A DNA stretch of 64,000 nt from Aquilaria yunnanensis (lineage: Eukaryota; Streptophyta; Magnoliopsida; Malvales; Thymelaeaceae). Positions 18,908-28,672 of the stretch are shown here, in pieces. The notes below the pieces were generated by a model. That model was given only the letters and a program-made list of their open reading frames with translations. It was not told the origin of the DNA and did not search any database. Within the stretch, counting starts at the first letter, position 1, and the number at the start of each line of letters is the position of its first letter. The position numbers and the translations under genes are program-made. The stretch lies in contig CM077594.1 of the NCBI GenBank assembly GCA_039654915.1, positions 70,240,393-70,304,392 on the forward strand, read 5' to 3'.

Positions 18908-21339
18908 TGTTATGGACCTCTTAGTAGCAAGCACTGTTGAGGGAGGTAAAGTATTCTAAATGAAGTTTGGAACCTAATTTCAAGTTTACATAGCAAGAAT
19001 AGAGAAGTTTAGCAAAGTTCACTAAGTTTCGAGGAAGATAGGCACTAAATGAGGTTCAGGGGCAAAATGGTAATTTTGCATCCTAAATAGCCGGGCGTGG
19101 TCTCAAGGGGCTAAAATGAGTTTTATAACTTAACTTTCAACCTTAACCCAAACTTGAAGGAATAAACAAGAATTAATCAAGAATAACTAAGTTACCAAAA
19201 GATGGGGGTTTTATTGTATTAAGCATAACACTTTGGTGGCGTGGAGGTTAAGTGAGGGTTTAAGAAGGGGAAAGTGAGGCTATGGCTGCCATAATCTCGT
19301 TTCCAACCTTCTCACTCTTATTTTTCTCTCAATTCAACCTTGAAATCAAGACTTCTTGGTGCCAAGAAGAGCTATCAAGAGTATTTAAGCTAGGAGGAGC
19401 TCATTTCAAGCATTAAACCATGGTTTGGAGCTTGGAAGTGTATTTTTTCATATCCCCTATTTTCGGAATGAGGTAACCAATGTGTTCTTGATTGAATTCA
19501 TGTTATTTGGTTAGTTTGGAGCTTGGGTTTTGGTTAGGAGGCATGGTTTTGATGATCGGTGTCTATGTTTTTGTTTGGAACATAGGTGATACTTTGGTGA
19601 GATTAGTTGATTTGAAAAGAGGTTGATTCTTGCTTGTTACTTGAAATTGGGGTAAGGAAGTTATGACTTGAAGACCAATTAACGCTATTGACATGAGTTT
19701 TCTTGAAGAATTTGAGTAATTCTAGCAATAGCATTAGTTAGAGGATTTGGTTGAATTATGGTGGACTACAAGGTTTGAGAGGATTTGGATGATGTTACAA
19801 GACATCATAGATTGGCTTGTGATAGTTCGTTATGTTCTATGCAACATCGTCTATGTGTGTGTGAAATTTGGAGGCTTTCCAAGCATGTTTACTATGTTTC
19901 TAAGTGTCCAGAGTTCATAGCAGTAAAATGTGTGCCAATTCTACAGATTCACAGATTGGCGACGCATCACCAATTTCATGCACCAGTTCACGACGTGTTG
20001 CCAATTGTGAAAATGTGGTTCGAATGTTAGCAACTGTGGTGTTGCGTCACCATAGGCAAGATGGCAGAATTTCTCACGTTTTCCTAGGGAGATTAAGGTG
20101 AGACCTAAGGGGGTTCTTAGGGTGCCTTGGGGCCAAAGTATGCTGGGGGTACTCTGAGACTTCTGAAAGTCCCTTAAGAATTAAGCATTTGCTTAAGGTT
20201 TGAAAGATTTTATGGTTGCTTGAGCCATAAGCAAGGAAACTAGTTGCAAATGAGCATAACTAAGTACCTTTTGCTTGGGTTAACGGTTTAGAACCCTTGG
20301 CGACCTCGCCATGCCATAGCCACAAGGTAAAAAGGTGAAACCTTAGTGCACCTAGTCTACAAGGTCTAAATGACCTAGTCTACAATAGTCCCACCATAAT
20401 TGCCCTGCATAACATGCCAAGGGAGAGGTTCAACTGGTGATTTATCACTAGTTAGGCTAGCAAGCACAACCTGCTAGTAGGCAAGGCAATGCCTTGTAGT
20501 TTAAGGACAAGGATGAGGAAAGGTGTCAAGGGAAGTAAATATATGCATATATTAGACCCTCAGGCTGTATGAGCTCACAGCTAGTTACATATGTTATCAT
20601 ATATGGTGTCCTTAGTAATTTTCTTGCAGGTACATTGAAGACCCCTTACTGAGAATGTTATGTTCTCCCTCCCTAGTTATGTTGTGCAGATTTAGAAGTT
20701 GTTGGATTGGATAACTGTTGAGGATTATTGCAGTAGTGGCTTTTTGTGCATAGGTATTACACATGAGAATCCTTGTGATTTTAGTCTACATGAGTATGCT
20801 TGAGTGGTTTGTCGGTCAAGTAACAGTACTAACTAGAGCATTCCTTTAGCTACAGAGCCTAGTAGCACTTGGACAAAGGGATTTTGAGACTCGCCACTGG
20901 GATTCACATCCAGTGTGGGAGTTAGTTAAAGAAGATCTCAGTTGAGGCTTGTATATATACAGTACTCTAGTTGCCTCCATAGTCTATGTTATGAAGAGTC
21001 CTAGACTCTAGGGTTGCTCTTGGGTGAGGGCATTAGTCTACTTTATGTATGAATGCTCCTCCCACGAGTTGTTATGTGTAGTAAATTCACATAAATGTTG
21101 ATTTTGTATGCTTTGGCTATTTGTACTTATTTTCTGTAGAAATTACTTGGCCAAGTTAATGATTTATGTTTTTATTAATCCAAGTCAAAGCATGAAGATC
21201 ATGCATCTTGCATATTGTAGGATAATCAACTAGTATCATGGGATTTTAATCTGCACACATATACAACTAGCCAATTGCAACGACCATGAGACCAACTCTC
21301 GCAGGGCTTCCTGGGCAAAGGCCAGGGACGGCCGTGTCA
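18908..21339 (+). mobile_element. Chromovirus solo LTR (2,432 bp)
   Basis: Starts tgttatggacc, ends ggccgtgtca, flanked by perfect CATAT duplications. It is the reverse-oriented relative of element B's LTR: shared blocks include ggttcaggggcaaaatggtaattttgca (about 19055), a decayed CG palindrome near 19960, and cttgcaggtac followed by the stem-loop and cttactgagaatg (about 20625-20660). It is closer to element D's LTR than to B's. No internal region is present, so the element was lost by LTR-LTR recombination. It interrupts the Athila gag. Confidence 0.88.
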
Positions 21340-21344
21340 CATAT

Positions 21345-21830
21345 CTCCAGGAAATTGGTAATATGGCGATTTGGATTGTTATCCACCTAGGCATCAAATT
21401 GAAAATGGTTCTATACCATTTGAATAGTATTTGGGTTGATCTCAAAACTGGTGACAATGATCCGAGGTCAAATAATACTTGATTTCATCCTTTCAAGAAA
21501 AAGTTTACCATATTCTGACATAGTTCTTGCTCGGTTGCGGTCATCCATGATTGGTTGTTCCTGATTATCTCTTTGCTGCTCCAACTCTGGATGTGAATGA
21601 TGTGACTCGGGACCTCTCAATGATAAGAGTTTCGTTAAGGTTCTATCGATTTCCAAATCTACTTCAACTACTTTAGTAGGATGGCTATGAGTCATGCACC
21701 AAAATTTTTGCCAGAAATGAACAAGAAATTAATAAACTAAAAATAACTAAAAATTGAAAGAAAAATACTGCAATAAAATAAATGGCTAGATTAATAAAGA
21801 TTAATTTTTCAAGTAACAAAGTCAACAAAC
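21345..21830 (-). pseudogene. Athila-like Gag, N-terminal part and leader
   Basis: From 21695 the minus strand reads MTHSHPTKVVEVDLEIDRTL...MDDRNRARTMSEYGK (to 21468), a typical Athila Gag start with a basic NRART-type motif. Homology then continues through broken frames to 21345, where ITNFLEIC meets the solo LTR. About 130 bp of leader lie between this ATG and the primer-binding site. Confidence 0.65.
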
Positions 21831-21850
21831 GTTCCCTGGCAATGTTGCAA
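21831..21850 (-). other. Degenerate Athila primer-binding site
   Basis: Minus strand TTGCAACATTGCCAGGGAAC resembles the Athila primer site TGGCGCCGTTGCCGGGGA (tRNA-Asp) with CpG-type changes. It fixes the element's polarity as minus. Confidence 0.6.
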
Positions 21851-22274
21851 AAAACTTGGTGTGTTCGTAGTTCACAACAAACCTTTTTCCACTACACTAA
21901 GAATAGTGTGGATGCGTCAAATCTATTTATACTCAAATAAACATATGAATTCACAGGTAACTGCTTCTATCATCAAAGTATAGCAGTGGCGAGTACCAAC
22001 AAAATATTTCCCAAAGAATGGACATTGTCTACCATATACAATATCTCCATATTATCTAACTAGTAATTAAGAGGATTTATTTAACTAACTACTCTAAATT
22101 AACTACACTAAAATAATCTAGTAAGCTAAACTACTAACTATTGGTAGGTAGTAGAAAACAATTAAAAACCTCATACACAGCATCAAATCTGAACTTCCCT
22201 TGTATTGCTTTTAGTCTGGTTTAACAGGATTGTGATCAACTTGGACTATAGAGTGCAACCTACTATAGATTAGC
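21851..22274 (-). mobile_element. Athila-like 5' LTR remnant
   Basis: AT-rich sequence right of the primer-binding site, where the 5' LTR should lie, cut at 22275 by a Tat LTR fragment. The partner LTR is not recognisable in the window. No gene seen. Confidence 0.45.
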
Positions 22275-22669
22275 TCCCTGATAGCCAAAGTGCTATCGCC
22301 CCGAACACCTAAGGACCCCGGAAAGGAGGGAGACAAACGCCTGAGGCACGTGACCTCGGCAACCCGCCAATACCAACCTCGGGAAACTACTGTATCGCCT
22401 CCATCGGGAGGGCGACCGAGCCAGCTTCGGGGAGAAGTGCCAGCCACTTTCTGCAGGTGAAAGTCACCCGAAGGGCTAACTTCGAACCCAAGGAAAGCCC
22501 TGAAGTACCACTAGGACTCCAGAAAAAGGACCCTCACTCTGAAGTGAGACATCAACCAAGGGGACCTCGGAGGTACGGTAGGAGCCACCAAGGAGCCTCT
22601 GACATTACGCCCATACACCCTACACGCCGTCCTCGCAGGCACTCTGATGCGTCACCACTGTCTACGTGT
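22275..22669 (+). mobile_element. Tat LTR fragment
   Basis: Begins with the Tat terminal hairpin tgatagccaaagtgctatcg and tracks the first ~400 bp of the A2 LTR (gaggcacgtgacctcgg; cccgccaat; caaccaaggggacctcgg). It ends in acgtgtt, where unrelated AT-rich sequence starts. Plus orientation, unlike element C to its right. Confidence 0.7.
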
Positions 22670-22789
22670 TAAACCCAAAATTTTGTTAAATGACTAAGTC
22701 CCGAGTTAAGTGGATTAGTGGCATAAAAAGTTTCCTAATTTGGAAACTTAGCCAATTAAATTAAGGAGAGATGGAATCTCCCAAAGAGC
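22670..22789. other. Unassigned spacer
   Basis: 120 bp of AT-rich DNA starting aaacccaaaattttg, faintly like the sequence at 32620. It joins a Tat LTR fragment to the truncated antisense gene of element C. No feature seen. Confidence 0.3.
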
Positions 22790-22916
22790 CAGGTGGACGT
22801 GGTCGACATTGGAGTATCTCAACCTCCCGCCTGTTGCGCCTGTGCCTTTGGATGCTCCCATTCAAGAGAAAGATGCCAACGCCGAGGAGGTACCGGACGC
22901 TCAGGCTCAGCAATAG
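22790..22916 (+). pseudogene. Tat C antisense gene, last ~40 codons
   Basis: Plus-strand frame LEYLNLPPVAPVP ending at TAG 22914-22916 matches the end of the E antisense gene (VEFLNLPFPPPAM near 51178). Everything upstream has been lost. Its position antisense and 3' to pol agrees with the layout of E. Confidence 0.6.
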
Positions 22917-23320
22917 GCTTTTTCTTCTTTCTTTTTCTTGTAATATGCTCTCTTCTACCACTGCTTTTGAGCCATGAAAAGAATTTTTTAGCTAAGTTCC
23001 CGTTATTTTCTTTCATCATCACTCTTCGGAAGCTTGTATGTTTTTATGTGTGCATCTTCGGCAAACATCCATGTTCGAAACCATGCCTTCGGGAAGCATT
23101 TTCCAATATGTGGACCATTTTCTCTTTTTCGAACGTATTCTGCTGATCCTTAGTCTTTGCTAGGGAACTAGCACCTTCGGGAAACATTTTTTTAAAATTC
23201 AATACGCTAGGAGCCCTTTCCAGCAACGTGACCATATTCAGTTTATACGTATGCTTTTATTTACTGGCAATTTCGGAGAAGAGTAATCACAAGCTTTTCT
23301 TCAGAAAAAATGTCTAAATG
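22917..23320. mobile_element. Spacer between antisense gene and pol in Tat C
   Basis: About 400 bp, pyrimidine-rich just after the antisense stop (likewise in E after 51271), with no coding sequence I can support. Confidence 0.5.
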
Positions 23321-23466
23321 TAGAATTTTTTCAAAGAATCTGAATGCCAAGTGTTTCTCAACTCTACTCCTTCGGCATCGCCTAATTTATAGACCGCTGG
23401 GTGGATTTTATCGAGGACCAAATAAGGTCCATCCCAGTTTGCCTGAAGTACCCCATCTGATGCCCT

Positions 23467-24630
23467 TCACGGATTGAATTCGGCCTTTTGGAGGATGAGG
23501 TCCCCTTTCTTGATTCCTTTTTTCTTCACGTGCAAGTTAGTAGCATCAGCTACTCTTTGTTGAAAAGCCTTCCTCCTGAGTTCGGCCATTTCCCGATGTT
23601 CTTCGATGAGGTCTAATTTTTCCCTTAAGCTAAGGTTGTTTCCTTCTTCGTCGAACACCTATATTCTTACTGAAGGCTATATGACCTCAATGGGAATAAT
23701 GGCTTCTGTACCGAACACGAGCGAGAAAGTAGTTTCTCCTGTTGCCTTTCGGGGAGTTTTGCGATAGCTCCAAAGTACACTTGGGAGTTCCTCTGGCCAT
23801 TTCCCCTTTGCCCCTTTTAGCCTTTTCTTCAGACCATCTTTTATTGTTCTATTGGACACCTCGACTTGCCCATAACTTTGGCGATGGGCTACCGGGATGA
23901 AGTGTAGTTTTATGCCGAGGTTAGTCACGAATTCTTGTAACCCTTTATCGGTGAACTGTGTACCATTGTCGGCCACTATTAACCTTGGTATGCCAAATCG
24001 ACATATGATATTCGTCCAGACGAACTTCTAGGTATCCTTCACTGAGATCGTTGCCAAAGGCTCTGCTTCGATCCACTTAGTGAAGTAGTCTACTGCAACT
24101 ATGCAGAACTTCACTCCCCTGGGGGTGCTTGGGAGAGGTCCGATGAGGTAAATACCCCAGACACCGAAGGGGCAAGGGTAATTTTCCAAAGTTATCTTTT
24201 CTGAGGGTAACCTCTGGGCGTTGGTGTGTCTTTGGCAATTGTCACATTTTTGAACAAATTGCCTTGCATCCTTTCTTATGGTAGGCCAAAAGTAACCTTG
24301 GTGAAGTAGTACTCCTACGAGGGCATTTGTTCCTATCTGGGAACCATAGGCTCCCTCATGAAATTCTTTGAGGATTGTTCTGACATCCAATTCACTTATG
24401 CATCTCTGCAAGGGGCTTGCATACCCTTGTCTGTATAGTTCCTCCTCGATGAGGAAGTATCTCCCAGAGCATTTTCGCACTTTTCCGGCCTCGGCAAGCT
24501 CTTCGGGGTGTGCCAAAGTTGCAAGGTATTTCTTGATGGAATCTTGCCATCCTTCTCCTGAGGTTGCTACACACATTATCTCTGTGCTAGGTTGACTCAG
24601 CACCTTGGTGTGTTCTTTGGACTTGGCCAA
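23467..24630 (-). pseudogene. Tat C integrase
   Basis: From 24630: HHCC-type zinc domain with H..H near GAYGSQIGTNAL and CDNCQRHTNAQRL, then the core start GPLPSTPRGVKFCIVAVDYFTKWIEAEPL with the first catalytic Asp at VAVDYF. Next frame (23976-23677): MADNGTQFTDKGLQEF (second Asp) and QSYGQVEVSNRTIKDGLKKRL with the catalytic Glu, then LPSVLWSYRKTPRKATGETTFSLVFGTEAIIP. The tail continues at 23658-23467 (LREKLDLIEEHREMAELRR...KKGDLILQ). Frame breaks near 24028 and 23670 make it non-functional; decayed homology runs on to about 23320. Confidence 0.9.
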
Positions 24631-24651
24631 AGTGTCAGCTTCAGCATTATC

Positions 24652-25068
24652 TCATCGAGGCACATTTTCTATATGTACCGAGTCAAACTCTTTAATGAGT
24701 TTCTTGACGAGGTCATGATATTTGGCCAAGGTTGGATCCTTTGCAGCGTAATCTCCTGCCATTTGCCGGACTACTAGCTGTGAGTCGTTGTGGGCCTTAA
24801 GGTTTCTCACACCAACTTTTCTGGCCAGTTTTAATCCTGCTATGAGGGCCTCATATTTGGCAATATTATTGGTGACATCGAAACCGAATTTGATGGCTAT
24901 GGTGGCTTCCATACCTTCGGGCCCCCGGAGAATCACTCCAGCGCCTTGGTGTTCGACGCTTGAGGCACCATCAACAAAGACTTTCCACTCTGGTTCAATC
25001 CTTATCAGGTCTTCTAAGGTGATTTCAGCATTCTCAATTTTTGGGACTTCGGCGATCAAGTCTGCCAA
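24652..25068 (-). pseudogene. Tat C second (archaeal-type) RNase H
   Basis: Frame of 138 codons: WKVFVDGASSVEHQGAGVIL, then YEALIAGLKLARKVGV and LKAHNDSQLVVRQMAGDYAAKDPTLAKYHDLVKKL. This is the additional RNase H found after the normal one in Tat-lineage elements. The first acidic residue (VDGAS) and the NDSQL motif are present. It reads into the integrase leader with a stop between. Confidence 0.85.
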
Positions 25069-25079
25069 TGCTTGGGCTT

Positions 25080-26461
25080 TTATTGCCTTTCTTGGCTACG
25101 AGTACTAAGGCATAAATGGCTTTTTGGAGCAATGGGTACTTGACCTCGGCACCGTGCAAGGACTTGCTTACATAATATACTGGCCACTACCTCCCATCCT
25201 CTTCTCTCACTAGGACTAAACTCATTGCTTTCAGTGACGGCAAGGTAGAGGATGAGAGGCTCTCCTTCCTGAGGTTGCCGAAGTGTTGGTAATCGGGTTA
25301 GGTAGCTTTTAAGCTCATCCCATGCTTTCTGACATTCTTGGTTCCAAGGGTGCTCTTCAGTTCCGGAGTTGCCTTCACTTTTGGTTGCTTTGGTAAGCAC
25401 CTTGAAGAATGGTCGACATCGATCACCGTACCTGGAAATGAATCTACTAAGGGAAGTGATTCTTCTGGCATGCCTTTGTATATCTTTAGTGGTTGTAGGT
25501 GTTCAGAATCCTAACAAGGCTTTGACCTTTCCGGGGTTGGCGTCTATTCCCTTTTCTAACACCATGAACCCGAGGAACATTCCTGCGTTTACTCCAAACA
25601 CGCACTTCTCGGGGTTAAGGCAAATGCCGAACTCCCGAAGTTGTTGGAAGGTTTCGTCTAAGTTTAGGATATGATTACTAGGCATTCTGCTCTTAACTAT
25701 CATATCATCGACATATGGTTCCATGTTCATCCTGATCTGGGAGCCGAACACTTTATTCATCAACCTCTGATAGGTAGCCCCTGCGTTCTTAAGCCCGAAG
25801 GGCATCCCGACGTAGCAGTAAGTACCAACTTCAGTGATGAAGGCAATTTTTTCTTCATCTTTGAGGTCATTCTAATTTGATGATACTCACTGAAGGCATC
25901 AAGGAAACTAAGAAGACCATATTCGGTGATTGAATCCACCAATTGGTCTATGGCCGGCAAAGCTTAGGAGTCCTTTGGACAGGCATCATTCTGGTTCCAA
26001 AAATTGATGCACATTCGGAGCTTTTCACTCCCTTCTTTTGTGGAAATAACCACGTTGCTGAGCCATTCAAGGTATTTAACTTCTCTTACTACCCCTACCT
26101 CCATCAGGCGCTTAACTTCCATTTTAACGAAGGAGTTCTTATGAGCCGACAGGTTTCATTTTTTCTGCCGAACCGGCCTTGCGTCAGGGCGCACTTTGAG
26201 ACTATGGTGGATTATGCTGAGGCCAACCCCAGGCATTTCTTTCGGAGAGTATGCGAATAGATCTTTGTTCATTAGTATGAAAGATACAAGCCTATCTTTG
26301 TCACTCTTGGCCAATTTTTTTCCCACTCGGGTGTTCCGACCAGGGACCAGCTTTACATCTTTTGTTTCTACTTTTTCCAACTCTCCTACCCCCTCTTTTG
26401 CTGTCTCTTCGCCCGTCATGATGGCTCTTTCAGTAGCCGAAGTCTGTACTTGGACATTCAT
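25080..26461 (-). pseudogene. Tat C reverse transcriptase and first RNase H
   Basis: From 26461: linker VKLVPGRNTRVGKKLAKSDKDRLVSFI and FAYSPKEMPGVG; frame-broken palm MPAIDQLVDSITEYGLLSFLDAFSEYHQI (25960-), MPFGLKNAGATYQRLMNKVF and YVDDMIVKS (25805-25503) with the catalytic YVDD kept. The RNase H follows in broken frames (25400-25080: NQECQKAWDELKSYL, then the equivalent of YYVSKSLHGAEVKYP). Several stops and frameshifts. Confidence 0.88.
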
Positions 26462-26617
26462 CGGGCTTTTTCTAGCCTTGGTGAAGACCTTCCTGACCTC
26501 GGCTTGGTCAATGAAAATCTCTGTAACTCCCTCTCTAGTTGTGAAGGTGGCTGTTAAGTACTTTACATCTGGGCGACTGTGGAGATTGCCTTGAGTTTGC
26601 CTTTCGAGGATGGCATT

Positions 26618-26980
26618 TTATGATGAGGGAACATTAATGACGATGAATCTTGTCATCACGGATGTGAACAGTTCTTCCTGACTTTGAGGCGAGGTCCCTT
26701 TCAGCATTAAGGGCAAATCGATGTATCCGAGAACTAGGAGCTCGGATGGCCCAACCCCAAAGGTGGGGGATTTGACTGTGTTGAGGTCACCTTTTGAAAT
26801 GCCTAGGTTAGGCAGTAGGTTCGAAAAGATGACATCGGTGTTGGAGCCGTCGTCCAGAAGTACTCTTTTGACGTCCCAACTCCCTATCCTTACCATGACA
26901 AGGAGTAGGTCATCATGGGGAAACTTCACAGTGGACCTGTCTTTGTGAACAAGCCTTTTCGGCGAGTTCCTATACTCCAT
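26618..26980 (-). pseudogene. Tat C protease
   Basis: Frame of 120 codons with RVLLDDGSNTDVIF, the Tat-type aspartic protease motif (usual form V-D-x-G-S-S-A-D), followed by LGYIDLPLML and MTRFIVINVPSS. The active-site Asp-x-Gly is present. The frame closes before reverse transcriptase. Confidence 0.82.
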
Positions 26981-27457
26981 TATGGAGATTTCTATCTTTC
27001 CTTTCCTTTCAGCCGAGGGTATCGCTATAGTGATGGTTTGGATGACCTCTGCTGATGGTGGCAGATTCTTTTGAGGACTTTGGTCTCAACGTCTGTCAGA
27101 GTCATATTCCTCCTCGTCCCCCCTTCTTTGTTCTTCCTTTCTCCCCTTCGGAGAAGGCATTCGCAAGTATCGGCGAAGTTCACCTTGCTTTATCAGAGAC
27201 TCAATGTACTTCCTCAGCTGGAAGCAGTCTTCGATGTCATGGCCATGATCTCAGTGGAATTGGCAGAACTTCTTCATGTTCTTCTTTTTTTCCGAAGTCA
27301 TGGCCTTTGGCCTTGGAACTGTAGTCCCTTGCCTTTCTAACGCCATGAGAATGCTGGGCCTCGTGGCATTCAAGGGAGTGAACATCATTGGCCTTTTAGC
27401 TCTTTGTTTTCGGGGCCTTCCTCCAACCTTATTTTGGTGACGAGGCTGGTGGCTTAG

Positions 27458-28584
27458 TCATTCGGGCCGAGGGTGTTCCACCTTAGGTCCCCCCATTCTA
27501 AGTTCTTCGGCCGTCATATGCTGTTCAACCCTTCTGTAGAACTCCTTGAGAGTGTCTGGGGGGTCCTTGGAGAACTCATAAAAGAGTTGGGAGTCTCTCT
27601 GAAGTCCTCTTATCATTGCGAGGATGCGAATCTCAAGCCAAAAATTGGACATGCTTAGTGCTTCTCGGTTGAAGCTTTCGACGTAGACGCGAATGGTTTC
27701 CCCACTTCACTGTGCTATGTCAAACATCTGTATCGGCATCTTGGCCGTTGGCCTCCTGCCAATGAACTGTTGGTTGAAGGCAGTAGACAGCTCCTGGAAA
27801 CTCAGCATAGTCCCGTGGGCCAAGGAGTTATACCATGCCATTGCTGGACCGGAGAGGGTCACCTCAAAACATTTGCAAAGGGTAGCATCATCTACGCCGT
27901 GGAGCACCATGCTTCGCTTGTACTTTGTCAGGTGCGCCTGGGGGTCACTACGCCCATCGTAGGTTTCCAAGCATGACACCCTGAAGCCACTAGGCATGGG
28001 CGCCTCTACCACTTCCCGTATAAAGGGTGACTTTTCTCCGGTATAAGTGTCGGACAATCTTGACCAGACTGGTTTTTGGGAGATCTGCCTCTCAGCCTTT
28101 TCCAATCTTCCAAGGATCTTCTCCATAAGGGTGGCTTTGTTAGCTTCCCCTTGCTGCCTGGTGGTCGCCAGCAATGGTGAACTTCTTCTCCTTCTTGGAG
28201 AGTAACTTCGGTGGAGAGGAGACTGGGACCTTCGGTGCGGGGGTGAACTCCACCGGCAGGAGGTCCTAGTTTCCTTTAGGGCCCTTTTTCTAGTGGGTCG
28301 TACCCTAGGGTGCACGTCCTCCGTAGAAGATGCATTATGAGAGCCCTCACTTCTGGAACTTTGGTGGGTGGACCATGAGCTTTTCTCCCGGCGGGCTGCT
28401 GAAGGGAGGCCCTTCGAGCTGCAAAAGGGTGGGGCAACCTCTGATCGATTTGCTGAGTCATTTTAGCGACGATGGAGCACTGGAAGTCTCGTAAGAAACC
28501 TAATGTCACTATTAGAGGGCGGTCGTCCTCCGGCATGGAAGTCTCTGTAGTGGGCTGCTTGGTCGCCGACTGAGCCTCCGGCAC
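27458..28584 (-). pseudogene. Tat C Gag
   Basis: Likely start MPEAQSATKQPTTETSMPED at 28584, about 65 bp inside the primer-binding site. The next frame (28315-27707) has an Arg/Ser-rich stretch, then the Gag core PFIREVVEAPMPSGFRV...YDGRSDPQAHLTKYKRSMVLHGVDDATLCKCFEVTLSGPAMAWYN, continuing at 27652-27458 (FYEFSKDPPDTLKEFYRRVEQHMTAEE). Two frame breaks. No zinc knuckle stands out in the following 27000-27450 stretch. Confidence 0.82.
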
Positions 28585-28650
28585 AGAGGGGGACTTTTAG
28601 AGCCCCTTGTCTTTGGAATGCCAAGTGTCCCCGACGGTGACCTGGGAAAG

Positions 28651-28670
28651 GGTTCCCATAGACGGCGCCA
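28651..28670 (-). other. Primer-binding site of Tat C
   Basis: Minus strand TGGCGCCGTCTATGGGAACC, two bases inside the LTR. The element E site (53631-53649) is nearly the same. The tRNA species is not assigned here. Confidence 0.75.
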
Positions 28671-28672
28671 AA

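Noticed and set aside
22275..22669. Assignment of this Tat LTR fragment as the 3' LTR of element C
   Set aside because: It is in plus orientation, whereas C and its 5' LTR are minus, and it lacks the polypurine-tract junction.
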